This document shows, piece by piece, positions 36,665 through 45,115 of a DNA stretch of 64,000 bases. The position numbers and the translations under genes are program-made. The notes beneath the pieces were generated by a model, which worked only from the letters and a program-made list of their open reading frames with translations, made no database searches and was not told the DNA's origin. Position 1 is the stretch's first letter; each line of letters begins with the position of its first letter. Origin of the DNA: Acidimicrobiales bacterium (GTDB lineage: Bacteria > Actinomycetota > Acidimicrobiia > Acidimicrobiales > Iamiaceae); assembly GCA_025463365.1 (NCBI GenBank), contig JAOBWM010000155.1, forward strand, positions 1 to 64,000, in the 5' to 3' direction.

Positions 36665-37545
36665 GCAAGCTCCGCAACCACCTCACGAAGGCCGCCGGGC
36701 CCACGGCTGACGGCCTCGACCTCGACGACCTCAAGGGTCGGGCCCGCACCCGGCAGGTGCGCCGTCGTGTCGCGGTCGGCTCGATGGCCGCGCTGCTGCT
36801 CCTCGGTGCCGGCGGCGTGGCTTGGTCCGCCTCCCGTCCCGCGGACGGATCGCGCCAGCAGCTCACCGCGGGCGAGGGCGAGGGCACCACCACGACGGTC
36901 GACGAGACCACGGTTCCCGACACGACCGGCGTACCCACGACTCCGAGCGCTCCTCCGATCTCCACGACGGTCCCACCGGGCACCGCAGGCCCCACCACGA
37001 CCACTGCGGTCGAACCCACCACCGTCCCGCCGAGCACGACCACCACGACCGACCTCGGCGCACCGATGGACAACTTCTGGGAGATCAACGGCAACTACAC
37101 GGGCAACGAGCAGTACCGCATCGGCGGCCGCTGCGCCCAGACGACCCACGAGCTCACGGCGACCTTCACGCCCTACGGCCAGGACTTCCACGGCAACTGG
37201 GTCGGAGGCGCTTGGTCCTACCGCGCCTCCTACTGCGGAACGACCTCTGGGGACACGTGGCACGGCGAGGGCACGGGCGTCCTCACGGGTCCGGACGGGT
37301 CCACCATCACCCTGAAGGTCAGTCACGACGCTCCGGTCGGCACCACCGGCGTCCCGTATACGACCATCGTCACCGGCGGGACCGGCGGCTTCGCCACAGC
37401 GACCGGCAGCTGCCGGTTCTCGATCACCATCACGAACTCGTCGTTCGGCTCGCAGGACGAGGCCGGCGACATCGACTGCTTCCTGCTCCCCGAGTCCGAA
37501 CTCGGCGCCACCACCACAACGCGGCCGTCTGCCCAGTTCGGTTGA
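36661..37545 (+). CDS. Single-pass membrane protein coupled to the sigma gene, candidate anti-sigma factor with extracellular beta-domain
   Basis: A 294-residue protein. A short cytoplasmic N-terminus (1-37, with LDLDDLKGRARTRQVRRR) leads to one membrane helix (VAVGSMAALLLLGAGGVAW). A Thr/Pro-rich stalk of about 75 residues follows. The extracellular domain of about 150 residues carries GNYTGNEQYRIGGRC, YCGTTSGDTWHG, TGSCRFSIT and DIDCFLL, with four Cys. The cytoplasmic part is too short for a zinc-binding anti-sigma domain, so the anti-sigma role rests on the ATGA coupling and layout. The outside domain may sense a ligand or stress. No family recognised. Confidence 0.75.
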   Translation: MSKLRNHLTKAAGPTADGLDLDDLKGRARTRQVRRRVAVGSMAALLLLGAGGVAWSASRPADGSRQQLTAGEGEGTTTTVDETTVPDTTGVPTTPSAPPISTTVPPGTAGPTTTTAVEPTTVPPSTTTTTDLGAPMDNFWEINGNYTGNEQYRIGGRCAQTTHELTATFTPYGQDFHGNWVGGAWSYRASYCGTTSGDTWHGEGTGVLTGPDGSTITLKVSHDAPVGTTGVPYTTIVTGGTGGFATATGSCRFSITITNSSFGSQDEAGDIDCFLLPESELGATTTTRPSAQFG

Positions 37546-37621
37546 CGGGCGATCGGCGGCGCGACGACCTGGCGAGGGAGGTGGTCAGCCGCCCTCGGAC
37601 GCCCATCCGGCCCGGTCTCTG

Positions 37622-37648
37622 AAATGAAATTGACAATCACTCTCATTT
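37622..37648 (+). promoter_or_regulatory. Zur-like operator with overlapping -35 element
   Basis: AAATGA at 37622-37627 and TCATTT at 37643-37648 form a perfect 6-base inverted repeat in a strongly AT-rich island (GAAATGAAATTGACAATCAC continuing TCTCATTTTG). This resembles Fur/Zur boxes. TTGACA at 37630-37635 lies inside it, so a bound regulator would block polymerase. It ends 17 bases before znuA. The match to Zur specifically is inferred from the genes that follow. Confidence 0.75.
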
Positions 37649-37664
37649 TGGCGAAGGTGGGCGC

Positions 37665-38612
37665 ATGCCCACCCGCTTCCACCCCCGTTCGCCCGTGGTG
37701 CTCGTTGCGAGCCTGAGCCTGAGCCTGAGCCTCCTGCCGCTGGCATCGTGTGGAGGCTCGGCCCCGGCCGCCGCCGACGGGAAGCTGCAGGTCGAGGCGT
37801 CCTTCTATCCCTTGCAGTGGATGGCCCAGCGGGTGGGCGGGAGCCACGTCGACGTGTCGAGCCTCACCAAGCCGGGCGCCGAACCGCACGACCTCGAGCT
37901 CAGCCCGAAGGACGTGGCCGCCGTCCAGACGGCCGATGTGGTCGTCTACCTGTCGGGCTTCCAGCCCTCGGTCGATGAGGCGGTGAAGGGCGCGACCGAT
38001 CCCACCGTGTTCGACGCCAAGTCGGCCGCGCACCTCGACCTCACGTTCACGCCGATCGAGGGGGGCAAGGCCCAGCACGCCGAAGCGGGCGCCGTCGATC
38101 CGCACTTCTGGCAGGACCCGACCCGCCTCGCCGCGGTCGCCTCGGCCTTCGCCCGCACGATGGAGGAGAAGGACCCGGCTCACGCCGCCGCCTACCGGTC
38201 GAACCTCAAGGCGCTGAAGGCCGACCTGGCCAGCCTCGACGGCGAGTTCGAGGCGGCCTTGAGCCAGTGTGCGAACAAGGAGCTCATCACCAGCCACAAC
38301 GCCTTCGGCTACCTCGCCCGTCGCTACGGGATGGAGCAGGTGGGGATCACCGGGCTCACCCCCGAGGACGAGCCCTCACCCAAGGATCTGGCCCAGGTGA
38401 CGGACTTCGTCGAGGCGCATCACGTCCGTACCATCTACTTCGAGACCCTGGTGAGCCCGAGCATCGCCAAGACCGTGGCGTCCGAGGCCAAGGTCCGCAC
38501 CGACGTGCTCGATCCCATCGAGGGCCTCAACGATCGCTCGCAAGGCTCCGACTACCTCGAGGTCATGCGGTCGAACCTCGCCAACCTGAAGAAGGATCAG
38601 CCCTGTCCGTGA
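37665..38612 (+). CDS. znuA: Zinc ABC transporter substrate-binding lipoprotein (ZnuA-like)
   Basis: A 315-residue cluster A-I binding protein. The signal ends at LASC with lipidated Cys 29. Metal ligands in their usual order: His 75 (AEPHDLELSP), His 147 (DPHFWQDP), His 211 (TSHNAFGYLA) and an acidic residue Glu 260 (YFETLVSP), where Asp is more common. The His-rich loop of ZnuA is short (KAQHAEAG). It binds Zn (or Mn) outside the membrane and delivers it to ZnuB. The stop overlaps the GTG of znuC. It lies behind an AT-rich Zur-like site. Confidence 0.92.
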   Translation: MPTRFHPRSPVVLVASLSLSLSLLPLASCGGSAPAAADGKLQVEASFYPLQWMAQRVGGSHVDVSSLTKPGAEPHDLELSPKDVAAVQTADVVVYLSGFQPSVDEAVKGATDPTVFDAKSAAHLDLTFTPIEGGKAQHAEAGAVDPHFWQDPTRLAAVASAFARTMEEKDPAHAAAYRSNLKALKADLASLDGEFEAALSQCANKELITSHNAFGYLARRYGMEQVGITGLTPEDEPSPKDLAQVTDFVEAHHVRTIYFETLVSPSIAKTVASEAKVRTDVLDPIEGLNDRSQGSDYLEVMRSNLANLKKDQPCP

Positions 38613-39391
38613 CCCCGCTCGACCCGGCGGTGCTCGAGTTCCGCAACGCCGACATCGGCTACGACGGGCGCGCCGTCGTGCGGGGGCTCGATCTCTCGGT
38701 CGGTGCCGGTGAGGTCGTGGGCATCCTCGGCGCCAACGGGTCGGGGAAGTCCACCACCATCCGTGGCCTGCTCGGGCTGGCCGCGCTGCTCGGCGGCGAG
38801 ATCCGGCTCTTCGGCGAGGACCGACGCGCGTTCGACGACTGGCGCCGCGTCGGGTACGTCCCGCAGCGCCAGACGGTCGCGAGCGGCATCCCGTCGACGG
38901 TCTCCGAGGTGGTGACGTCGGGCCGCCTCAGCCAGGTCGCGCCGTGGCGCCGGCTCCGTGCCGACGACCGCGCTGCGGTGGCGGCGGCCATCGAGGCGGT
39001 CGATCTGGGCGACCATGCCCGCACGCCCATGACCGACCTCTCGGGCGGACAGCAGCGTCGGGTGCTCATCGCCCGAGCGCTGGCCACCGATCCTGACCTC
39101 TTGGTGCTCGATGAGCCCACCGCCGGCGTGGACCGCGAGAACCAGGAGGCGCTCGCGGTGGCGCTCGGCGCCCTCGCGGCACGGGGCACCACCATCGTCT
39201 TGATCACCCACGAGCTCGGGCCGGTGGAGCCGCTCATCACCCGGGCCGTGGTGTTCCGCGGCGGCGAGGTCGTGCACGACGGCCCCGCGCTCGACCACGA
39301 GTTCCACCACGAGCACGACGACGAGTGGCACCACGCCCACGGCGGACCTCCCGAGCAACGGCCCGGCCTCGGCCTCGGGCTGTCGGGCTGA
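38609..39391 (+). CDS. znuC: Zinc ABC transporter ATPase (ZnuC-like) with His-rich tail
   Basis: A 260-residue ABC ATPase. Walker A is GANGSGKST, the signature is LSGGQQRRVLIARAL and Walker B is LLVLDEPTAGVD, followed by the H-loop ITHELG. The C-terminus adds a His/Asp/Glu-rich segment (LDHEFHHEHDDEWHHAHGG) that could bind zinc and tune activity; similar His-rich tails occur on some ZnuC/CzcD-type proteins. GTG 38609 overlaps the znuA stop. ZnuB follows after a 12-base gap. Confidence 0.93.
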   Translation: MTPLDPAVLEFRNADIGYDGRAVVRGLDLSVGAGEVVGILGANGSGKSTTIRGLLGLAALLGGEIRLFGEDRRAFDDWRRVGYVPQRQTVASGIPSTVSEVVTSGRLSQVAPWRRLRADDRAAVAAAIEAVDLGDHARTPMTDLSGGQQRRVLIARALATDPDLLVLDEPTAGVDRENQEALAVALGALAARGTTIVLITHELGPVEPLITRAVVFRGGEVVHDGPALDHEFHHEHDDEWHHAHGGPPEQRPGLGLGLSG

Positions 39392-39403
39392 GGAGGACGG
39401 CCG

Positions 39404-40234
39404 ATGGAGATCCTCCACTACGAGTTCATGCAGCGGGCCCTGATCGCGGCGCTGCTCATCGGGTTGACCGCCCCATCGGTCGGCGTCTACCTCGTGCAAC
39501 GCCGCCTCTCGTTGATCGGCGACGGGCTCGGCCACGTGGCCCTGGCCGGCGTGGCCGCCGGCGTCCTCACCTCCACCGAACCGGTGTGGACCGCGCTCGT
39601 CGCGGCCGTCGCCGGAGCCGTGGCCATCGAGCTCATCCGGGCCCGCGGTCGCACGAGTGGCGACGTGGCCCTCGCGGTGCTCTTCTACGGCGGCATCGCC
39701 GGCGGCGTCGTGCTGATCTCCCAGGCGCCCGGAGGCACGCCGGCCAACCTCAACTCGTACCTGTTCGGCGCCATCACCACCACGAGCCAGGGCGACCTCG
39801 TCGTGTTCGCCGCCCTCTCCCTCGCGGTGCTGGCCGTCACCCACGGCCTCGGCCGCTACCTGTTCGCAGTGAGCAACGACGAGGAGTACGCGACGGCGTC
39901 GGGTCTCCCGGTGCTCACCCTGAACCTGCTGCTGGCGATCGTGACCGCGGTGACCGTGGTCGTCTCGATGCGGGTGGTCGGCCTGTTGCTCATCAGCGCC
40001 CTGATGATCCTCCCGATCGCCGCCGCCCAACTCCTCGCCGGCAGCTTCCGGGGAACGGTCCTGGTGGGCACGGCCATCGGCGTGGTGTCCTCGGTCGCCG
40101 GCGTCGGCACGAGCTACTACACCGACACCCCGTCGGGTGGCACGATCGTCCTCTTCGCCATCGCCATCTTCGTCCTGGTCGCGATCGGCGCTGCGCTCCG
40201 GGAACGCCTCGGTGGACGCCCCTCCCTCGGCTGA
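39404..40234 (+). CDS. znuB: Zinc ABC transporter permease (ZnuB-like)
   Basis: A 276-residue ABC-3 family permease with about eight membrane segments. QRALIAALLIGLTAPSVGVYLVQRRLSLIGDGLGHVALAG is the family-typical start region; VVVSMRVVGLLLISALMILP lies near the C-terminus. ATG 39404 has GAGGA about eight bases upstream. It is the last gene of the operon; the next gene starts 86 bases later behind a different upstream region. Confidence 0.93.
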   Translation: MEILHYEFMQRALIAALLIGLTAPSVGVYLVQRRLSLIGDGLGHVALAGVAAGVLTSTEPVWTALVAAVAGAVAIELIRARGRTSGDVALAVLFYGGIAGGVVLISQAPGGTPANLNSYLFGAITTTSQGDLVVFAALSLAVLAVTHGLGRYLFAVSNDEEYATASGLPVLTLNLLLAIVTAVTVVVSMRVVGLLLISALMILPIAAAQLLAGSFRGTVLVGTAIGVVSSVAGVGTSYYTDTPSGGTIVLFAIAIFVLVAIGAALRERLGGRPSLG

Positions 40235-40320
40235 TCCGTGGCAGACTCTGTGCAGTACGAGTGCAAATAGTTTCCCACCGGCCATCGCCGCACCCTCCCT
40301 CGAACGGAGCCCCGCCCCTC

Positions 40321-41865
40321 ATGATCTCCGAACACCTCGACGTCCTCGTGGTCGGCGCCGGGCTCTCCGGCATCGGCGCGGGCTACCGGTTGCAGGCCGA
40401 GTGCCCGGGCAAGACCTACGCCATCCTCGAGGGGCGCTCGGACCTCGGCGGCACGTGGGACCTCTTCCGGTACCCCGGGATCCGCTCCGACTCCGACATG
40501 TTCACGCTCGGCTACCCCTTCCGCCCGTGGAAGGACGCCAAGTCGATCGCCGACGGTGACTCGATCCTGCGCTACATCCGCGAGACCGCCGAGGACTTCG
40601 GCATCGACCGCCACATCCGCTTCGGGCACAAGGTCGAGCGGGCCTCCTGGTCGTCGGAGGACGCCACGTGGACCGTGACCGCCACGGTCGCCGGGCAGGC
40701 CGAGCCGGTCACCTACACGTGCAGCTTCCTCTACATGTGCAGCGGCTACTACTCCTACGACGGCGGCTACCAGCCGGACTTCCCGGGCCTCGATCGGTAC
40801 CAGGGCCAGGTGATCCACCCGCAGCAGTGGCCCGAGGACCTCGACTACGCGGGCAAGCGCGTGGTGGTCATCGGAAGCGGCGCGACCGCGGTCACGCTCG
40901 TGCCGTCGATGGCGCCCGACGTCGAGCACATCACGATGCTCCAGCGCTCGCCGAGCTACATCACCGCCTTGCCGGGCAAGGATCCGGTGGCCGACTTCGT
41001 GCGCAAGTGGCTGCCCGAGCGGCTGGCCCACCGCATCGTGCGCTGGAAGAACGTGCTCGTCACCACCGCCTTCTTCCAGATCTGCCGGCGCCGGCCGGAG
41101 CTGGCCAAGAAGGGCCTGCGGGCGATGGTCACCCGGCTGCTGCCCGAGGGCTACGACGTCGATTCGCACTTCACGCCCACCTACGACCCGTGGGACCAGC
41201 GGCTGTGCCTCGTGCCCGACGGGGACCTGTTCAAGGCCATCCACTCGGGCAAGGCCGAGATCGTCACCGACCACATCGAGTCGTTCACCGAGACCGGGAT
41301 CGCCTTGCGGTCCGGCGTCGAGCTCGAGGCCGACCTCGTCGTGTCGGCCACCGGCCTCGTGCTGGTGTCGTGCGGTGGCATCGAGGTCGAGGTCGACGGG
41401 ACCGAGGTCGTCACCGGAGACTGCGTGGCCTACAAGGGCCACATGCTCAGCGGCGTGCCGAACTTCGCCCTGTGCATCGGGTACACGAACGCGTCGTGGA
41501 CGCTCCGCGCCGACCTCACCACCCAGGCGGTGTGCCGCCTGATCAACCACCTCGATCGCACGGGCAACGCGATGGCCGTGCCCACCCTGTCCGCCGACGT
41601 CGAGCGCAGGCCGATCCTCGACTTCAGCTCCGGCTACATCCAGCGCGGCGTGGCGATCATGCCGAAGCAGGGAACCAAGGCGCCGTGGACCGTCCGCCAG
41701 AACTACATCCTCGACCTGTTGAGCACCAAGGTCGGCGACCAGATGAAGGATCTCGCCTTCTCCCGCCGGACCAAGCGGCCGCTCCCGGCGCCGCCCACGA
41801 CCGACGAACCAGCCCCCACCCTCGATGCAGAGGCACTCGACGGAGCGGTCGCTGCTAGGCCATAG
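40321..41865 (+). CDS. Flavin-containing Baeyer-Villiger-type monooxygenase (EthA-like)
   Basis: A 514-residue class B flavoprotein. FAD site GAGLSGIGAGYRLQ (12-17 core) and NADPH site GSGATAVTLVP (about 186) are present, with the BVMO fingerprint YQGQVIHPQQW (160-170) between them. It resembles the EthA group that converts ketones to esters. ATG 40321 is reached after a gap that contains TGCAGTACGAGTGCA, a possible TetR-type operator, and AAATAG near a -10 position. It is followed four bases later by a thiolase-like gene, so it probably leads the catabolic operon 40321-45115. Confidence 0.9.
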   Translation: MISEHLDVLVVGAGLSGIGAGYRLQAECPGKTYAILEGRSDLGGTWDLFRYPGIRSDSDMFTLGYPFRPWKDAKSIADGDSILRYIRETAEDFGIDRHIRFGHKVERASWSSEDATWTVTATVAGQAEPVTYTCSFLYMCSGYYSYDGGYQPDFPGLDRYQGQVIHPQQWPEDLDYAGKRVVVIGSGATAVTLVPSMAPDVEHITMLQRSPSYITALPGKDPVADFVRKWLPERLAHRIVRWKNVLVTTAFFQICRRRPELAKKGLRAMVTRLLPEGYDVDSHFTPTYDPWDQRLCLVPDGDLFKAIHSGKAEIVTDHIESFTETGIALRSGVELEADLVVSATGLVLVSCGGIEVEVDGTEVVTGDCVAYKGHMLSGVPNFALCIGYTNASWTLRADLTTQAVCRLINHLDRTGNAMAVPTLSADVERRPILDFSSGYIQRGVAIMPKQGTKAPWTVRQNYILDLLSTKVGDQMKDLAFSRRTKRPLPAPPTTDEPAPTLDAEALDGAVAARP

Positions 41866-41868
41866 CCC

Positions 41869-43044
41869 GTGAGTCGCGATCGAACCCTCCGGGGTGCTGC
41901 TGCGGTGGTGGGTGTGGCCGACGCGGTGTCGCCCACGGGGCAGCTCGACCTCCGGGGTCGGGCGTTGGAAGCGCAGATGGTCCGCGAGGCGCTCGACGAT
42001 GCCGGCCTCACGCTGGCCGACATCGACGGGGTCTGCCACCACACGTCGTCGATGGCCTTCGCCGAGTACCTCGGCATCGAGGCCCGCTTCACCGACTCGA
42101 CGATGACGGGCGGTTCGGTGTTCGAGGTGTACCTGGAGCACGCGGCCTCGGCCATCGCCGCGGGCGTGGCCGAGTGCATCCTCGTGGTCTTCGCCCAGAC
42201 GCCGCGGGCCGATCGCGCCGCGGGCGACGCACCGGCGGGGGGCCGACCAGGGCCACCGGGGCCCAACCCCATGTTCGAGTGGGAGGCGCCCTACGGCTTG
42301 CAGATGCCCAAGGGCGGGTACGCGCTGGCCGCGAACCGGCACATGCACACCTTCGGCACCACCTCCGAGCAACTCGCCCAGATCGCGGTGAGCACCCGCC
42401 AGTGGGCGGAGCTGAACCCGCGGGCCAAGGTCCAGACGCCGCTCACGATCGAGGAGGTGCTGGCCTCGGAGATGACGGCCTCGCCGTTGCACAAGCTCGA
42501 CTGCTGCCTCGTCACCGATGGCGGCGGGGCCTTCATCGTGACCTCGGCCGAGCGGGCCCGCACCTTGCGGAAGCCCCCCGTCTACGTGTTGGGGGCGGCC
42601 ACCGGCAACACCCACCTGATGATCAGCCAGATGCCGGACCTCGCCACCACCGGCGGCGCGATCAGCGGGCCGCGGGCGTTCGAGATGGCCGGCATCACGC
42701 CGGCCGACGTCGACGTGTTCATGGGCTACGACAGCTTCACGATCACGCTGCTGCTCCACCTCGAAGACCTCGGCTTCTGTGCCAAGGGCGAAGGCGGCCC
42801 GTTCGTGGAGGACGGCAAGCTCGGGCCCGGCGGCTCCCTCCCCACCAACACCAACGGTGGCGGCCTCAGCTACACCCACCCGGGGATGTACGGCATGTTC
42901 CTGGTGGTCGAGGCGGTGCGGCAGCTCCGCGGCGAGGGCGGCCCCCGCCAGGTCGACGGCGCCGAGATCGCCGTCGCCCACGGCTCGGGCATGGTCCTGT
43001 CGTGCATGTCGACCGCCGTCCTCGGGACGGAGGCAACGCTGTGA
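41869..43044 (+). CDS. Thiolase-fold lipid-transfer/acetyl-CoA acetyltransferase-like protein
   Basis: A 391-residue thiolase of the SCP-x/DUF35-linked branch. The N-terminal ALEAQMVREALDDAGLTLAD, then IDGVCHH, and the C-terminal NTNGGGLSYTHPGMYGMFLV, then AVAHGSGM, match this group, where His of GGxxxxHP takes the thiolase role. The classical active-site Cys region is replaced by SSMAFAEYLG and STMTGGSVFEVY, so activity may be retro-aldol or carrier-type rather than plain thiolysis. GTG 41869 follows the monooxygenase by four bases. GTGA overlap with the DUF35 gene matches the usual thiolase-DUF35 complex. Confidence 0.88.
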   Translation: MSRDRTLRGAAAVVGVADAVSPTGQLDLRGRALEAQMVREALDDAGLTLADIDGVCHHTSSMAFAEYLGIEARFTDSTMTGGSVFEVYLEHAASAIAAGVAECILVVFAQTPRADRAAGDAPAGGRPGPPGPNPMFEWEAPYGLQMPKGGYALAANRHMHTFGTTSEQLAQIAVSTRQWAELNPRAKVQTPLTIEEVLASEMTASPLHKLDCCLVTDGGGAFIVTSAERARTLRKPPVYVLGAATGNTHLMISQMPDLATTGGAISGPRAFEMAGITPADVDVFMGYDSFTITLLLHLEDLGFCAKGEGGPFVEDGKLGPGGSLPTNTNGGGLSYTHPGMYGMFLVVEAVRQLRGEGGPRQVDGAEIAVAHGSGMVLSCMSTAVLGTEATL

Positions 43045-43484
43045 GCGCCACCGCCGACTCCCCGGGGCCCGCCGACGCACCGGCTCCCACCCGCATCGAG
43101 CCGCCGGTCACCGACGTCAGTCGCCCGTTCTGGGACGCGACACGTGAGCAGCGTTTCCTCGTGCAGTGGTGCATCGATTGCGAGCAGCCGATCTTCTACC
43201 CCCGCGAGGTGTGCCCGAGCTGCCTCGGGACCGACCTCGAGTGGCGCCCATCGGCCGGCACGGGGACCGTCTACGCGGTGAGCGTCCAGCACCGTCCGGC
43301 GTTCCCCACGATGGCCGACCGGGTCCCCTACGCCGTGGCGCTGATCGACCTCGACGACGGGATCCGCCTGATGTCGAACGTGGTCGAGTGCGACCCCGAG
43401 ACCGTGGCACCGGGCCTGGCCGTCACGGTCCGCTGGGAGTTGCTCTCCGACGGCCGCCACCTCCCGCAGTTCCGGCCAGGCTGA
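43041..43484 (+). CDS. DUF35 OB-fold protein with zinc ribbon (thiolase partner)
   Basis: A 147-residue protein. The rubredoxin-like zinc ribbon has Cys 44, 47, 58 and 61 (CIDCEQPIFY followed by VCPSC). An OB fold follows (GTGTVYAVSVQHRPAF and then YAVALIDLDDG). Such proteins bind SCP-x-type thiolases or aldolases and channel CoA esters. It overlaps the thiolase stop (GTGA), consistent with a stoichiometric complex. Confidence 0.93.
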   Translation: MSATADSPGPADAPAPTRIEPPVTDVSRPFWDATREQRFLVQWCIDCEQPIFYPREVCPSCLGTDLEWRPSAGTGTVYAVSVQHRPAFPTMADRVPYAVALIDLDDGIRLMSNVVECDPETVAPGLAVTVRWELLSDGRHLPQFRPG

Positions 43485-43498
43485 GGATCGAAAGCTCG

Positions 43499-45115
43499 AT
43501 GGAACCCCACCACGCCACGATCTGGGAAGCGATCGCCGACGCGATCCCGAACGAGGTCGCCGTCGTGCAGGGCGATGTACGCCGCACCTGGGCCGACTTC
43601 GAGGACCGGTCGGCGCGGCTGGCACGAGCGTTCACCGATGCCGGGCTCCAGCCGGGCTCGAAGGTGGCGGAGTTCCTCTACAACTCGCCCGAGTACCTCG
43701 AAGCGACCTTCGCGGCACTGAAGATCCGGGCCATCCCCGTGAACGTGAACTACCGGTACGTCGACGAAGAGCTGCGCTACCTGCTCGAGAACGCCGACGC
43801 CGAGGCGCTCGTGTACCACTCGAGCCTCCGCGAGCGGGTGGCCGCGGTGCGCGATCGCCTGCCCGCGTTGAAGCTCGTGATCGAGGTCGACGACGGGGGC
43901 GCGCACCTCGACGGGACCGAGCGCTACGAGGAGGTCCTGGCCCGATCCGACCCGGCGCCGCGCATCGAGCGCAGCCCCGACGACGTCTCGATGGCCTACA
44001 CCGGCGGCACCACCGGCCGGCCCAAGGGCGTGACCGCCCACATCGGCGAGGCGGTCGAGGTGATGCTCGCCACCGCGCCGCCGCTGTTGCGCGAGCAGGC
44101 GGTCGAGACCCCCGAGGAAGCGGTGGCGCTGGCCGTTCGACGGGCGGGCGAGGGCAGCCAGTTCGTGACCATCCCCGCGCCGCCCCTCATGCACCAGACC
44201 GCGATGGCGATCGGCGTGCTGCCGACGCTGCTGTTCGGCGGGCGAGTCGTCCTGCTGAACGGGCGCACGCTCGACTGCCAGGAGCTGTGGGACGTCGCCG
44301 AGCGCGAGCGCGCCGACGCGGTGATCGTGGTCGGGGACGCCTTCGCCCGCCCGATGCTCAAGGCCCTCGACGAGCGCCCGGGCCGCGTCCTCGATCGCGT
44401 CACCGTGGTCGCGTCGTCGGGCGCCATGTTCTCCAGCGAGGTGAAGGCCGGGCTCCACGACCACCTCGACAACGTGGTGATCATCGATCTCATCGCCGCC
44501 ACCGAGGGCGGCATGGGCATGTCGCTGTCGTTCAAGGGCACGCCCGCCGAGACGGCCCGATTCATGCCGAGTCCGGGGGTCATCGTGGTCACCGAGGACG
44601 CCCGGCGGGTCGAGCCCGGCTCGGGTGAGATCGGCCTGGTGGCGCTCCCGACAAGCGCCGGTCACGGTTACTTCAAGGACGAAGCCAAGACCGCCGCGAC
44701 GTTCCGCGAGATCGACGGCTCCCGCTACGCCATCCCCGGGGACTTCGCCACCGTCGGCGCCGACGGTTCCCTCATGCTGCTCGGCCGCGGGTCGCAGTGC
44801 ATCAACACGGCGGGAGAGAAGGTCTTCCCCGAGGAGGTCGAGGAGGCCATCAAGACCCACCCGGCCGTCGACGACTGCCTCGTGTTCGGCATCCCCGACG
44901 AGCGGTTCGGCCAACGGGTTGCCGCGGTGGTCGGGTTCTCGGCCGACGCCGACCCCGTGCCCCACGACGAGCTGATCGCCGCCCTCCGCACCCAGCTCGC
45001 GTCCTACAAGCACCCGCGGGAGATCGTCACCGTCGAGACGGTTCCGCGCACCGCCGTCGGGAAGCCCGACTATCCCGAGGCCAAGCGCCTCTTCGAGGTG
45101 GCCGTCAGGCAGTAG
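43499..45115 (+). CDS. Acyl-CoA synthetase (AMP-forming, FadD-like)
   Basis: A 538-residue ANL-superfamily ligase. AMP-binding P-loop YTGGTTGRPKG is present, then LMHQTAMAIG, IAATEGGMGM, YAIPGDFATV (with the conserved Asp) and the C-terminal hinge LLGRGSQCINTAGEKVFPEE; the catalytic Lys is in TAVGKPDY. It activates a carboxylic acid to a CoA thioester. ATG 43499 is 14 bases after the DUF35 stop. It completes the oxygenase-thiolase-DUF35-ligase set. The gene ends overlapping tail-to-tail with the amidase gene by 11 bases. Confidence 0.93.
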   Translation: MEPHHATIWEAIADAIPNEVAVVQGDVRRTWADFEDRSARLARAFTDAGLQPGSKVAEFLYNSPEYLEATFAALKIRAIPVNVNYRYVDEELRYLLENADAEALVYHSSLRERVAAVRDRLPALKLVIEVDDGGAHLDGTERYEEVLARSDPAPRIERSPDDVSMAYTGGTTGRPKGVTAHIGEAVEVMLATAPPLLREQAVETPEEAVALAVRRAGEGSQFVTIPAPPLMHQTAMAIGVLPTLLFGGRVVLLNGRTLDCQELWDVAERERADAVIVVGDAFARPMLKALDERPGRVLDRVTVVASSGAMFSSEVKAGLHDHLDNVVIIDLIAATEGGMGMSLSFKGTPAETARFMPSPGVIVVTEDARRVEPGSGEIGLVALPTSAGHGYFKDEAKTAATFREIDGSRYAIPGDFATVGADGSLMLLGRGSQCINTAGEKVFPEEVEEAIKTHPAVDDCLVFGIPDERFGQRVAAVVGFSADADPVPHDELIAALRTQLASYKHPREIVTVETVPRTAVGKPDYPEAKRLFEVAVRQ

